Assembly (NCBI RefSeq): GCF_014199335.1
Contig: NZ_JACIJI010000002.1
Span: 372,001 to 436,000, forward strand
From: Stakelama sediminis
GTDB taxonomy: Bacteria; Pseudomonadota; Alphaproteobacteria; Sphingomonadales; Sphingomonadaceae
DNA: 64,000 bases
Direction: 5' to 3'
In this document: in pieces, positions 8,283-16,641 of the stretch
Layout: each line of letters starts with the position of its first letter
Numbering within the stretch: position 1 is the first letter of the stretch
The notes under the pieces: generated by a model
Told to the model about the DNA's origin: nothing
Database searches by the model: none
Seen by the model: only the letters and a program-made list of their open reading frames with translations
Program-made: the position numbers and the translations under genes

Positions 8283-10580
8283 ATGCGCAGGCTATTGGCC
8301 GTTGGGTGCCTTGCGGCGATCTGCTGTTCGTCGGCGGCATGGGCGGACAGCGTGAAGCAGCAATTGCCGTGCGACGACGGGCTCGAGTTGCAGACCGAGG
8401 ACGGCATTCTGCACATTGAGCTGATGTCGCCGACAATCGCCCATGTGACATTCGGGCGGCCGGAATATGCCGGCAATTACGATCCCGATGTCATCGCCAA
8501 GCCGGAAAAAGTGGCATACCGGGTCGCCGATGACGGTGACTCCTTCACGCTCACGACGTCCGCGCTGACGGTGAAGGTGGGCAAGGCAGATGCCGCGATC
8601 ACCTTTCTCGATTCCAAGGGGCAGGTCATTCTCGCCGAGGGCGACCATAGTGTCGGCCTGGGGGTGACGCAGACGTTCAAGACGCGGGCCACGATCTACG
8701 GCCTTGGTCAGCATCAGAACGGGCTGCTCGATTATTCGGGGCATTCGATCCATCTTCAACAGGCCAACGGCGATGTCGGCATTCCGATGATCGTTTCGCC
8801 GGACGGGTTCGGTGTGCTCTGGAACAATGCCGCCGCGACCGATGTGAGCGTCAATCAACCCGACGGAAAGGCGCCGCTCGTCATCTCGTCTGAGGCGGGC
8901 CACGGGGTGGATTACGATTTCATCCTGGGCGCGAAGATCGACGACGTGATCGGCGGCTATCGATGGCTCACCGGGCAAGTGCCGATGATGGCGCGCTGGA
9001 CGCTCGGCATGTGGCAATCGAAGGAGCATTACGCCACGCAGGACGAGCTGGAATCGATCCCGCGCCGCTATCGCAGCATGGGCATTCCGATCGACGCTGT
9101 GGTGCAGGATTGGCAATATTGGTTGCCCGGCCAGTGGGGCAGCCACCAGTTCGATCCGAAACGCTATCCCGATCCGAAGGCGATGGTCGCCGCCATCCAT
9201 GCCATGCATGTGCACACGATCATTTCGGTGTGGCCACGCTTCGACCTGGGCACCAAAAATCTTGCCGAGCTGAAACAGGCGGATGCCGTTCTGCCCGGCG
9301 TGTTCAAGAACGTCTATCCGCCCGGTTTCGGACGCTGGTACGATGCGTGGAGCGCCAAGGGGCGGCAGATCTACTGGTCGCAGATCATGAAGAATCTGGG
9401 CGTGCTTGGTTTCGACGGCTGGTGGCTCGACGGCGACGAGGCCGAACTCGGCGGTGTACCCGGCGAAATCCGGGGGGAATCGACTGCTGCCGGGCCTGGC
9501 ATCGCGGTCAACAACAGCTTCCCGCTGCTGCACACCACCGCCGTCCACGACGGCATGCGCCGCGATCAGCCGGACAAGCGCGTCTTCATTCTTTCGCGCT
9601 CCGCTTATGCGGGGCAGCAGCGCAACGGCGCGATCACCTGGTCGGGCGACACTCATGCCAGCTGGGACACGCTCGCCAAGCAGATCCCCGCCGCGCTCAA
9701 TTTCTCGATGAGCGGCATTCCCTATTGGTCGGCTGATATCGGCGGATTTTTCAGTCCCGATCCGCGCAAGGACAAAGCCTATGTCGAGCTGTTCGTCAGG
9801 TGGCATCAGTTCGGTGTGTTCAGCCCGATGTTCCGCATCCACGGCTCCGGCCAGGGCAAGGAGATCTGGAACTTCGACAAGCCGACCCAGAAAATCCTGA
9901 TCGACGACGTCAAGCTGCGCTACCGCCTGCTGCCCTATCTCTATTCGATGGCATGGGATGTTACGCATAATCACGGCACGATGATGCGTGCTCTGGCGTT
10001 CGATTTCGCGGATGATCCCCAAGCATTGAAGGTCACCGACGAATATATGTTCGGCAAGGCGTTTCTCGTCGCGCCGGTGCTTCAGCCGGGCGTTTCGTCG
10101 CGCAGCGTCTATCTGCCCTCGGGCAGCCACTGGTTCGATTTCCAGACCGGCAAGGCCTATGACGGTGGCCAGCGCGTCGATATGCCGACGACACTGGCGT
10201 CGATCCCGGTACTGGTCCGCGACGGCAGCATCGTTCCGTTGGGGCCGGTCAAACCCTATGCCGATGCGCCCAGCGACGCGCCGACCAAGCTGACGGTCTA
10301 TCCTGGTCGCGACGGCGATTACACGCTCTATAACGATAGCGGCGACGGCTATGGCTATCAGCGCGGCGAATATGCCGTGATTGCCATGCATTGGGATGAC
10401 GAGCGCCATGTTCTTTCCATTGCGGCGAAAAAGGGGCGCTATCCTGGAATGCGCGACAAGATCCGTTTCCGTGTCGTCTGCGGCGCGGCGCAGACTGGCA
10501 GTAAGAGCATCGCTATCGCATATGGAGGAACAGCCATGAGGCTGTCGATGCCGAGCTGCCGAATTCGAAATAGAGAGTGA
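8283..10580 (+). CDS. Glycoside hydrolase family 31 (alpha-xylosidase/alpha-glucosidase)
   Basis: The predicted 765-residue exported alpha-glycosidase retains configuration. AAGGGGAGGG precedes the ATG. A signal peptide ends near SSAAWA (residue 21). After an N-terminal beta-sandwich, the (beta/alpha)8 barrel contains GFDGWWLDGDEAE with nucleophile Asp383 and TWSGDTHASWD with acid/base Asp456. C-terminal beta domains follow. The last ten or so codons (SCRIRNRE) appear to come from abutting IS481 sequence, so the natural stop may have been lost, but all catalytic parts are intact. Together with the GH3 and GH43 genes it suggests xyloglucan or arabinoxylan debranching; alpha-xylosidase rather than alpha-glucosidase activity is inference. 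Confidence 0.88.
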   Translation: MRRLLAVGCLAAICCSSAAWADSVKQQLPCDDGLELQTEDGILHIELMSPTIAHVTFGRPEYAGNYDPDVIAKPEKVAYRVADDGDSFTLTTSALTVKVGKADAAITFLDSKGQVILAEGDHSVGLGVTQTFKTRATIYGLGQHQNGLLDYSGHSIHLQQANGDVGIPMIVSPDGFGVLWNNAAATDVSVNQPDGKAPLVISSEAGHGVDYDFILGAKIDDVIGGYRWLTGQVPMMARWTLGMWQSKEHYATQDELESIPRRYRSMGIPIDAVVQDWQYWLPGQWGSHQFDPKRYPDPKAMVAAIHAMHVHTIISVWPRFDLGTKNLAELKQADAVLPGVFKNVYPPGFGRWYDAWSAKGRQIYWSQIMKNLGVLGFDGWWLDGDEAELGGVPGEIRGESTAAGPGIAVNNSFPLLHTTAVHDGMRRDQPDKRVFILSRSAYAGQQRNGAITWSGDTHASWDTLAKQIPAALNFSMSGIPYWSADIGGFFSPDPRKDKAYVELFVRWHQFGVFSPMFRIHGSGQGKEIWNFDKPTQKILIDDVKLRYRLLPYLYSMAWDVTHNHGTMMRALAFDFADDPQALKVTDEYMFGKAFLVAPVLQPGVSSRSVYLPSGSHWFDFQTGKAYDGGQRVDMPTTLASIPVLVRDGSIVPLGPVKPYADAPSDAPTKLTVYPGRDGDYTLYNDSGDGYGYQRGEYAVIAMHWDDERHVLSIAAKKGRYPGMRDKIRFRVVCGAAQTGSKSIAIAYGGTAMRLSMPSCRIRNRE

Positions 10581-10582
10581 GA

Positions 10583-10790
10583 AATCGGACAGGGCTGGCG
10601 TAACCCCCACGCTTATCTATCGACGGGCGACCAAACTCGCCGCGGCAGCCTTTCTCAAGGTGCTGATCAAGACGGCTCCCTACAAGATCCACACCATCCT
10701 GACCGACAATGGCGTGCAGTTCGTTCAGCGCGACCAGGGTAGCGCGCTGGGATGGATCGGCCATATCTTCGGCCGTGTCTGCGCGCAGAA
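10583..10790 (+). pseudogene. IS481-family transposase fragment
   Basis: The frame reads YRRATKLAAAAFLKVLIKTA and then PYKIHTILTDNGVQFV and GHIFGRVCAQNG, an internal piece of the IS481 DDE domain including its second Asp region. The N-terminal helix-turn-helix and the C-terminal third are missing. It abuts the GH31 gene on the left and switches to IS3 orfB sequence near 10790. Confidence 0.7.
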
Positions 10791-10863
10791 CGGCAATATC
10801 CCACCCGCCGAAGCCGAGGAGCGCTACTACGCCATGCTGGACGCCACTCCCATGGCAGCATAA
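10791..10863 (+). pseudogene. IS3-family orfB, last ~24 codons
   Basis: IPPAEAEERYYAMLDATPMAA followed by a stop is the C-terminus of the IS3 OrfB type whose N-terminus is at 6110-6210. It is joined in frame to the IS481 fragment. The right inverted repeat follows 11 bases after the stop. Confidence 0.7.
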
Positions 10864-10874
10864 TTTAAGCCGAA

Positions 10875-10902
10875 TGGCCTCCGGCAATCCCGGGGCGGTT
10901 CA
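10875..10902 (+). repeat. IS3 right inverted repeat (tip at 10902)
   Basis: TGGCCTCCGGCAATCCCGGG followed by GCGGTTCA matches the repeat at 6581-6608 at 24 of 28 positions. On the plus strand both copies point the same way, so they belong to half-elements in opposite orientation. Confidence 0.75.
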
Positions 10903-10932
10903 GTGAGCGGCATGACAGCGACCCTTCACAGC

Positions 10933-10951
10933 CCCACATTTAGTCCCACAC
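10933..10951 (+). repeat. Putative arm-type integrase site, right copy
   Basis: CCCACATTTAGTCCCACAC matches 1393-1411 in 18 of 19 positions and has the same orientation. It lies about 117 bases left of the right attachment core. The rest of 10903-11067 has no coding sequence I can support. Confidence 0.45.
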
Positions 10952-11067
10952 TTTGCATCGGATTTAGCGAACATTGGTGGAACGACATGATACCGATGTT
11001 CGTCGCTCAATGGCGCAATATCAATAGGTTGAGACTTTGTGAGTTGGCTTCCTACAAAGCAAATATG

Positions 11068-11083
11068 CCCGTAGGGGTCACCA
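11068..11083 (+). repeat. attR: 16-bp copy of the tRNA-Glu 3' end
   Basis: CCCGTAGGGGTCACCA is identical to 1319-1334. No other part of a tRNA is present around it, so it is a duplicated attachment core and not a second tRNA gene. It sits 18 bases beyond the tesB stop, marking the right boundary of the island. Confidence 0.85.
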
Positions 11084-11101
11084 CTTTTGGAAGGCGCCGG
11101 A

Positions 11102-11998
11102 TTAATCTGTCTTGCGAAGACGGATCAGCCCTTCCTGAGCCACGGATGCCACCAGCTTTCCCTCTCTTGTAAAGATACTGCCGCGGTTAAAGCCGCGTGC
11201 GTGACCGGTCCAGGGGCTGTTGCAGCTATAAAGCAACCATTGGTCGGCACGGAAGGGTTCGTGCAGCCATAATGCATGATCCAGGCTGGCGCTTTGAAAT
11301 CCGGGCGTTGTCCAGGTTAGTCCGTGAGGTAACAGGCTCGTCCCCAACAGCCCCATATCGGAAGCATAGGCAAGCACTGCGCGATGTAAGGCCGGTTCGT
11401 CGGAGAGCGGGGCAACGGTGCGCAGCCAGAAATGTTGCACCGGTTCCTGTTTTTGCGGCGGCCATTGCGGATTAACGGGGCGCAGATCGATCGGGCGAGG
11501 ACGTAAAAGCGCCTTGCGGAGTTTTTCGGGAATCGCTTCCGGGTCCAGCATCCGCAATTCACGCATGGATTTCAGGCTTTCCGGCGGCGGGACATCGGGC
11601 ATCGTGTCCTGATGCGAAAAGCCGTCTTCCGGTTTTTGAAAAGATGCCGCCATGTTCAGGATCGGCTGCCCGCGCTGCATCGCGATGACCCGGCGGGTGG
11701 CGAAACTGCGTCCTTCAAAATCGCGGACTACGCGATAGATAACGGGATAGCGTTCATCGCCGGGCCGCATGAAATAGGCATGCAGCGAATGCGCGATTTT
11801 GCCGTCCTCGGTCGAACGCTGTGCGGCCTGAAGCGCCTGTGCCACTACCTGACCGCCAAAGACACGCCCGACACCGCCGGGTTGCCGACTGCCGCGGAAC
11901 AGATCGATATCGAGTTCCTCGACATCGAGCAGCGTCGTTAGCTGCCCGACCAGTTCCTCAGCTGTGGGTTCGTCCTGCGCGTCGTTCGCTTCCGCCAT
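11102..11998 (-). CDS. tesB: Acyl-CoA thioesterase II
   Basis: TesB hydrolyses medium- and long-chain acyl-CoA to free fatty acid and CoA. The protein is 298 residues, close to the family norm, with two hotdog domains. Candidate catalytic residues equivalent to the E. coli Asp-Thr-Gln triad are Asp214 in YASDMGLL, Ser238 in SASLDHALWLH and Gln288 in VAQEGLIR. The ATG overlaps the stop of the upstream acyl-CoA dehydrogenase (TAATG), so the two are translationally coupled. It is the last gene of a minus-strand beta-oxidation operon and ends just outside the island boundary. Confidence 0.93.
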   Translation of the reverse strand: MAEANDAQDEPTAEELVGQLTTLLDVEELDIDLFRGSRQPGGVGRVFGGQVVAQALQAAQRSTEDGKIAHSLHAYFMRPGDERYPVIYRVVRDFEGRSFATRRVIAMQRGQPILNMAASFQKPEDGFSHQDTMPDVPPPESLKSMRELRMLDPEAIPEKLRKALLRPRPIDLRPVNPQWPPQKQEPVQHFWLRTVAPLSDEPALHRAVLAYASDMGLLGTSLLPHGLTWTTPGFQSASLDHALWLHEPFRADQWLLYSCNSPWTGHARGFNRGSIFTREGKLVASVAQEGLIRLRKTD

Positions 11999-13125
11999 TA
12001 ATATCCCGATGCTTCCGCCAATAGGTTGGCATGATAATTGGCGTCGCCGAACAGTTCCGCAAGCACCCGACCACGCTTCATGTAAAATCCGATGTCATAT
12101 TCATCGGTCATGCCGATACCGCCATGCATCTGGATTCCCTCCTGCACCGCAAGCGTGGTGGCGAGCCCGATCTGCGCCTTGGCGACCGACACAGCCTGCT
12201 CGGCGCCTTCCGATCCGCCATCGAGCAGTTGCTGCGCTTTCAGGATCGCAGCACGCGCAACCTCCAGTTCGGAATAGAGATGCGCCGCGCGATGCTGGAG
12301 CGCCTGAAAGCTGCCGATATGTACGCCGAACTGCTTACGTTCCCTGAGGTAGTTGACGGTCAGGTCCATCGCGCCCGAACCGACGCCCAGCATTTCGGCG
12401 GCAGCCCCCGTGCGCCCTGCGGCAAGCAGGCGGTTGAGCACCGTGCCGCCCTGGTCGACTTCCCCGATCACCGCGTCGGCATCCACCTCTACATTGTCGA
12501 AAGTCATGTGGGAGGCGAGACTGGAATCGGCCAGCCTGCGTGGGTCAACAGACATGCCTGTGCTATCCTTTGATACCGCAAAAAGGGTGATGCCCTCCTT
12601 GTCCTGCGGCGATCCGGCAGTGCGCGCGGCCACCAGAATCAAATCGGCGACATGGCCATGCGCAACGAACTGTTTGGTGCCCGACAGGCGAAAGCCGTTA
12701 CCCGATCGCTCCGCCTTCATCGCGATGCAGCCGCCATGTTTGGCATGTTCGTCAATCGCCAGCGCCGCCACGCTGTCGCCCGACAGAATGGCCGGAAACC
12801 AGCGGTCGCGCTGCGCCGACCCCTGAAGCGCCGACACGGCAGCAACTGCGGTTGTAAGAAAGGGAGAGGGCGACAGGTTGCGCCCGATCTCCTCCAGCAC
12901 GATGCCCGCTTCGACATGGCCGAGACCTAGCCCGTTATCGTTTTCCGGAATCAGGATACCGGTAAAGCCCATTTCCGCGAACTGCTTCCAAAGCGCGGGA
13001 CTAAAGCCGGTTTCGTCGTGATCATCACGCAGCTTGCGCAGATGGCTTACCGGGGCGTGTTCGGCGACGAAATCCTTTGCCGTATCGGCCAGCATCGCCT
13101 GTTCGTCATTGAGAAAAAGCGGCAT
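11998..13125 (-). CDS. Acyl-CoA dehydrogenase
   Basis: This 375-residue FAD-dependent acyl-CoA dehydrogenase catalyses alpha,beta-dehydrogenation of acyl-CoA. The start is the ATG at 13125 (MPLFLNDEQ) with AGAGGA nine bases upstream; an open frame extends to 13155 but lacks a better site. The N-terminal helical domain, a middle beta domain (SGTKQFVAHG) and the C-terminal four-helix bundle (GRTGAAAEMLG, REREQ-like LRERKQFGV, MHGGIGMTDEYD) are recognisable. It differs from the second dehydrogenase encoded upstream, and such pairs often form a heteromeric enzyme in steroid and branched-acid catabolism. Substrate range is unknown. Confidence 0.88.
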   Translation of the reverse strand: MPLFLNDEQAMLADTAKDFVAEHAPVSHLRKLRDDHDETGFSPALWKQFAEMGFTGILIPENDNGLGLGHVEAGIVLEEIGRNLSPSPFLTTAVAAVSALQGSAQRDRWFPAILSGDSVAALAIDEHAKHGGCIAMKAERSGNGFRLSGTKQFVAHGHVADLILVAARTAGSPQDKEGITLFAVSKDSTGMSVDPRRLADSSLASHMTFDNVEVDADAVIGEVDQGGTVLNRLLAAGRTGAAAEMLGVGSGAMDLTVNYLRERKQFGVHIGSFQALQHRAAHLYSELEVARAAILKAQQLLDGGSEGAEQAVSVAKAQIGLATTLAVQEGIQMHGGIGMTDEYDIGFYMKRGRVLAELFGDANYHANLLAEASGY

Positions 13126-13170
13126 GATGTCATGTCCTCTCATCCCTCTCCCCAAAGGGGGCGAGGGGGG

Positions 13171-14355
13171 TTATTGATTCGGCAGTTCCAGAATGCGTTT
13201 GGCGATAATGTTGAGCTGAATCTCGCTCGTGCCGCCCTCGATCGAATTGGCCTTGGTGCGCAGCCACGCACGCGGCAGCGCGCCATTGCCCGATTCGGCA
13301 CTTTCCCATTCCAGCGCATCCGAACCGCCGGACGCCATCAGCAATTCGTAGCGCGTCTTGTTCAGCTCGGTGCCGTAATATTTCATCATGCTGGGCTGGG
13401 CAGGGTGTGCCTTGCCTGCTTTCAACGCGTCAATGAAGCGTTCCGACATTGCCGCGAATGCCTTGGCCCGCACCTCGAACAGGGCGATCTGGGCGCGCAG
13501 GAGTGGATCGGCGAGCCGTCCTTCAGCATCGCGTCCAACCGTGGCAATCGCGCTTTCATGCAACGGCTTGCCGCTGTCGCGCAGACCCATGCCGGAAATC
13601 ATTTCTCGTTCGTGGCCGAGCAAATATTTCGCGACATCCCAGCCGCGATTAAGTTCGCCGACCAGATTTTCCTTAGGCACCTTCACATTGTCGAAAAACG
13701 TCTCGCAAAAGGGTGAATAGCCGGAAATCAGCAAGATCGGTTTCGTCGAGACCCCTTCGGATTCCATGTCGAACAGGACGAAACTGATGCCATTATGTTT
13801 GTTCGAGCGATCCGTACGGACGAGGCAGAAAATCCAGTCCGCCTTGTCCGCATAAGAGGTCCAGACCTTTTGTCCGTTGACCAGAAAATGATCTCCCTTG
13901 TCTTCCGCCGAGGTGGCGAGACCGGCAAGGTCCGACCCGGCATTGGGTTCGGAATAGCCCTGACACCAGCGGATTTCTCCGCGCGCGATTTTGGGCAGAT
14001 GTTCCAGCTTCTGCGCTTCATTGCCATATTTGAGCAGCGCCGGTCCGAGCATCGAGATGCCGAAGGAATAGAGCGGGTTTCTGCATTTCAGCCGCGCCAT
14101 TTCTTCCCGCACGATTTTGGCGCGGGCCGGGTCCAGTCCGCCGCCGCCATATTCTTTCGGCCAGTCGGGCACCGTCCAGCCGCGCTCGGCCATGCGATCG
14201 AGCCACAATTTCTGTTCGGGTGATGAAAATTGCGGATTGCGCCCGCCCCAGCAGATATCCTTGTCGCTGCGCATGGGTTTGCGCATTTCCGGCGGGCAAT
14301 TGGCCTCAAGCCAATCCCGCGTTTCCGCCCGGAACGCTTCCAGATCGTCGCTCAT
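13171..14355 (-). CDS. Acyl-CoA dehydrogenase
   Basis: A second acyl-CoA dehydrogenase, 394 residues. It has the N-terminal helical segment (WTVPDWPKEYGGGGLDP), the FAD/substrate-binding middle domain (CQGYSEPNAGSDLAGL, VNGQKVWTSYADKADW) and a C-terminal flavin-contacting end (NSIEGGTSEIQLNIIAKRIL). The GGTSEIQ motif is typical of FadE17/FadE-like dehydrogenases. It is separated from the next dehydrogenase by 45 bases and from the FadJ-type gene upstream by 63 bases, consistent with one operon. The substrate cannot be deduced. Confidence 0.9.
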   Translation of the reverse strand: MSDDLEAFRAETRDWLEANCPPEMRKPMRSDKDICWGGRNPQFSSPEQKLWLDRMAERGWTVPDWPKEYGGGGLDPARAKIVREEMARLKCRNPLYSFGISMLGPALLKYGNEAQKLEHLPKIARGEIRWCQGYSEPNAGSDLAGLATSAEDKGDHFLVNGQKVWTSYADKADWIFCLVRTDRSNKHNGISFVLFDMESEGVSTKPILLISGYSPFCETFFDNVKVPKENLVGELNRGWDVAKYLLGHEREMISGMGLRDSGKPLHESAIATVGRDAEGRLADPLLRAQIALFEVRAKAFAAMSERFIDALKAGKAHPAQPSMMKYYGTELNKTRYELLMASGGSDALEWESAESGNGALPRAWLRTKANSIEGGTSEIQLNIIAKRILELPNQ

Positions 14356-14418
14356 GCATCCTCTCCATTATTGCCGCAGCGCCGTCGTTGCAGCGCTGCG
14401 GCCTATCCGTCTCTTGGT

Positions 14419-16443
14419 TCAGGTGAAGCGTTCGCCCTTTTCGGCTTTTTCCTTCAGCAGCGCCGATATTTTGAACCCATGCTTTTCCAGACCCGCGACG
14501 ATCTTTTTCAGCCCCTCGGTGTCCGCCCAGAACATCGGGCCGCCGCGATAGGGCGGCCAGCCATAGCCATAGATCCACACCACATCGATGTCGGACGCAC
14601 GCTGCGCCTTGCCTTCTTCGAGGATACGGGCACCCTCATTGACCATCGGATAGAGCGTCCGTTCGATGATTTCCTCGGTCGTCACTTCATGCTGGGCGGC
14701 ACCCGATTTCTTGCGGAATTCCTCGATTATTTCGGCCACGCGCGGGGAGGGGCTGGGATTGCGCTTGTCATCATAATCGTACCAGCCGGCCTTTTTCTTC
14801 TGGCCCCAGCGTTCTTCGGCACACAGCGCGTCGCGGATATTCTCGATCCGGTTGGGATCGCGGTGCCAGCCGATATCGACCCCTGCCAGATCGGACATCT
14901 GGAAGGGGCCCATCGGCATTCCGAAATCGACATGCACCTTGTCGATCTGTTCGGGTGTCGCCCCTTCCATCAGCAGCTTCATCGCCTCGACCTGACGCGG
15001 CTCCAGCATTCGGTTGCCGATAAAGCCGTGGCACACGCCCGCGACCACCGCGACCTTGCGGATCTTCTTGGCCAGAGCCATCACGGTCGCCAGTACGTCA
15101 CCCGCCGTCTTATCGCCACGCACAACCTCCAAAAGCTTCATGACGTTTGCAGGTGAGAAGAAGTGCATCCCCAATACGTCCTCTGGACGCGAGGTACTGG
15201 CGGCAATTTCGTTGACGTCGAGGAAGCTGGTGTTGCTCGCCAGAATGGCGCCCGGCTTTGCGATTTTATCGAGCTTTCCGAACACCTCTTTCTTGACGTC
15301 CATATTTTCATAGACGGCTTCGATGATGAGGTCGCATTCGGCCAGATCGTTCATGTCCAGCGTGGGCTTCAGCAGGCCCATTGCCTGTTCGACCTGCTCG
15401 GCGGTGATCCGGCCCTTGGCGGCGGTCGCTTCATAATTTTTGCGCATGATGGCGGTGCCGCGATCAAGCGCTTCCTGCTGCATTTCGACGATCGTCACCG
15501 GGATACCGGCGGACAGGAAGTTCATGGTGATGCCGCCGCCCATCGTGCCGGCACCGATCACGCCGACGCGCTTGATCGGCCGCAGCTTGATGTCGGCGGG
15601 CACGTCGTCGATTTTCGACGCCTTGCGTTCTGCGAAGAAGATGTGGCGTTGCGCGGCGGACTGCACGCCCATAATCAGCTTCATGAACTGCATGCGTTCG
15701 AACTGAACGCCCTCCTCATAAGGAGTCTGGGTCGCCTTTTCGACACAGGCGATATTGGCTTCGGGCGCTTCATAGCCACGGAAGCGGCGGGCATTGGCCT
15801 TACGGAACTGCTCGAACACTGCCGGATCGTGCGTCAGCGGCTTTTCGCTTGATTTGGGTACCGGTCGAATGCCGGAAATTTCGCGGGCAAACGCAATCGC
15901 ATCTTTTTCCAGCGAGTCTTCCCCGGCCAGACGGTCGATCAAACCGGCATCCCTGGCGCGATTGGCGGGGATCATCGTCCCCTTGGCAGTCATCTCCAGC
16001 GCCAGTTCGACGCCCGCGACGCGCGGCAGGCGCTGCGTTCCGCCCGCTCCGGGAAGGATGCCCAGCTTCACCTCCGGCGTGCCGAATTTCGCCGATGGCA
16101 CGGCGATACGATAATGGCTGGCCAGCGCAACTTCGCAGCCGCCGCCCAGCGCGGTACCGTGCACGGCAGCCACCACCGGCTTACCGGCAGCTTCAATCAT
16201 GTCGACCAGTATGGGCAGGATCGGTTCCTGCATCGGTTTACCGAATTCGCTGATATCCGCGCCTGCGAAAAAAGTCTTGCCGTCGCAGCGGATGACCATA
16301 GCGGCGATGCTGTCGTCAGCGACGCCTTCCTTAATTCCCGCTTCCAGCCCCTGCCGGACAGCGGCGCTGAGCGCGTTGACAGGGGGATTGTCCGATATGA
16401 TGACGAGGATATCGTCATGGCGTTCGGTGCGGACTACGGACAT
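14419..16443 (-). CDS. fadJ: Enoyl-CoA hydratase / 3-hydroxyacyl-CoA dehydrogenase (FadJ/FadB type)
   Basis: The bifunctional beta-oxidation enzyme has 674 residues. The start at 16443 ([11 protein letters not shown]) has GGAGAAAG upstream; the frame is open further, to 16635, without a start signal. The N-terminal crotonase domain has the oxyanion-hole region [13 protein letters not shown] and the [15 protein letters not shown] segment. The dehydrogenase part has the Rossmann motif [12 protein letters not shown] and the GFIGNRM helix. It lacks a thiolase, and none is encoded in this window. It heads the minus-strand acyl-CoA operon and is divergent from the acyl-CoA synthetase across a 198-base shared promoter region. 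Confidence 0.92.
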   Translation of the reverse strand: MSVVRTERHDDILVIISDNPPVNALSAAVRQGLEAGIKEGVADDSIAAMVIRCDGKTFFAGADISEFGKPMQEPILPILVDMIEAAGKPVVAAVHGTALGGGCEVALASHYRIAVPSAKFGTPEVKLGILPGAGGTQRLPRVAGVELALEMTAKGTMIPANRARDAGLIDRLAGEDSLEKDAIAFAREISGIRPVPKSSEKPLTHDPAVFEQFRKANARRFRGYEAPEANIACVEKATQTPYEEGVQFERMQFMKLIMGVQSAAQRHIFFAERKASKIDDVPADIKLRPIKRVGVIGAGTMGGGITMNFLSAGIPVTIVEMQQEALDRGTAIMRKNYEATAAKGRITAEQVEQAMGLLKPTLDMNDLAECDLIIEAVYENMDVKKEVFGKLDKIAKPGAILASNTSFLDVNEIAASTSRPEDVLGMHFFSPANVMKLLEVVRGDKTAGDVLATVMALAKKIRKVAVVAGVCHGFIGNRMLEPRQVEAMKLLMEGATPEQIDKVHVDFGMPMGPFQMSDLAGVDIGWHRDPNRIENIRDALCAEERWGQKKKAGWYDYDDKRNPSPSPRVAEIIEEFRKKSGAAQHEVTTEEIIERTLYPMVNEGARILEEGKAQRASDIDVVWIYGYGWPPYRGGPMFWADTEGLKKIVAGLEKHGFKISALLKEKAEKGERFT

Positions 16444-16641
16444 GTATCTTTCTCCTTTAGGGTGGATCGCCGCTATTGCCGACTGGGCCACGGCCTCCAT
16501 ACCTCTGGTTCGAATCACAGTTCGGCGAACATTCTGCCTTTGCGCCCTTCTATCGCCTTGAGCATGGATTGAATCAATACTAACCTGCCTGAAATCGATC
16601 GGGGCGACAAACCCGACATTCAAGAATGGAGACAATGCCCG

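Larger units (their letters stand above)
1335..11083. mobile_element. Decayed tRNA-Glu genomic island carrying glycoside hydrolases
   Basis: The segment between the two 16-bp att repeats is about 9.7 kb. It holds three signal-peptide-bearing glycoside hydrolases (GH3, GH43, GH31) set among fragments of at least four insertion-sequence families, including two different IS3-type elements. Near each end is a copy of a 19-bp motif (1393-1411 and 10933-10951) that looks like an arm-type integrase site. No integrase, transporter or regulator gene is recognisable, so the island appears fixed. Outside it, recJ-tRNA-Glu and the acyl-CoA gene block look like native chromosome. Confidence 0.78.

Noticed and set aside
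8292..10610. A 772-codon open frame antisense to the GH31 gene
   Set aside because: It is rich in Arg, His and Ala as expected of a shadow frame in GC-rich DNA, with no family resemblance. The plus-strand GH31 protein explains the region.
11068..11083. A possible second tRNA-Glu gene
   Set aside because: Only the last 16 bases are present. There is no D arm, anticodon arm or 5' acceptor strand.
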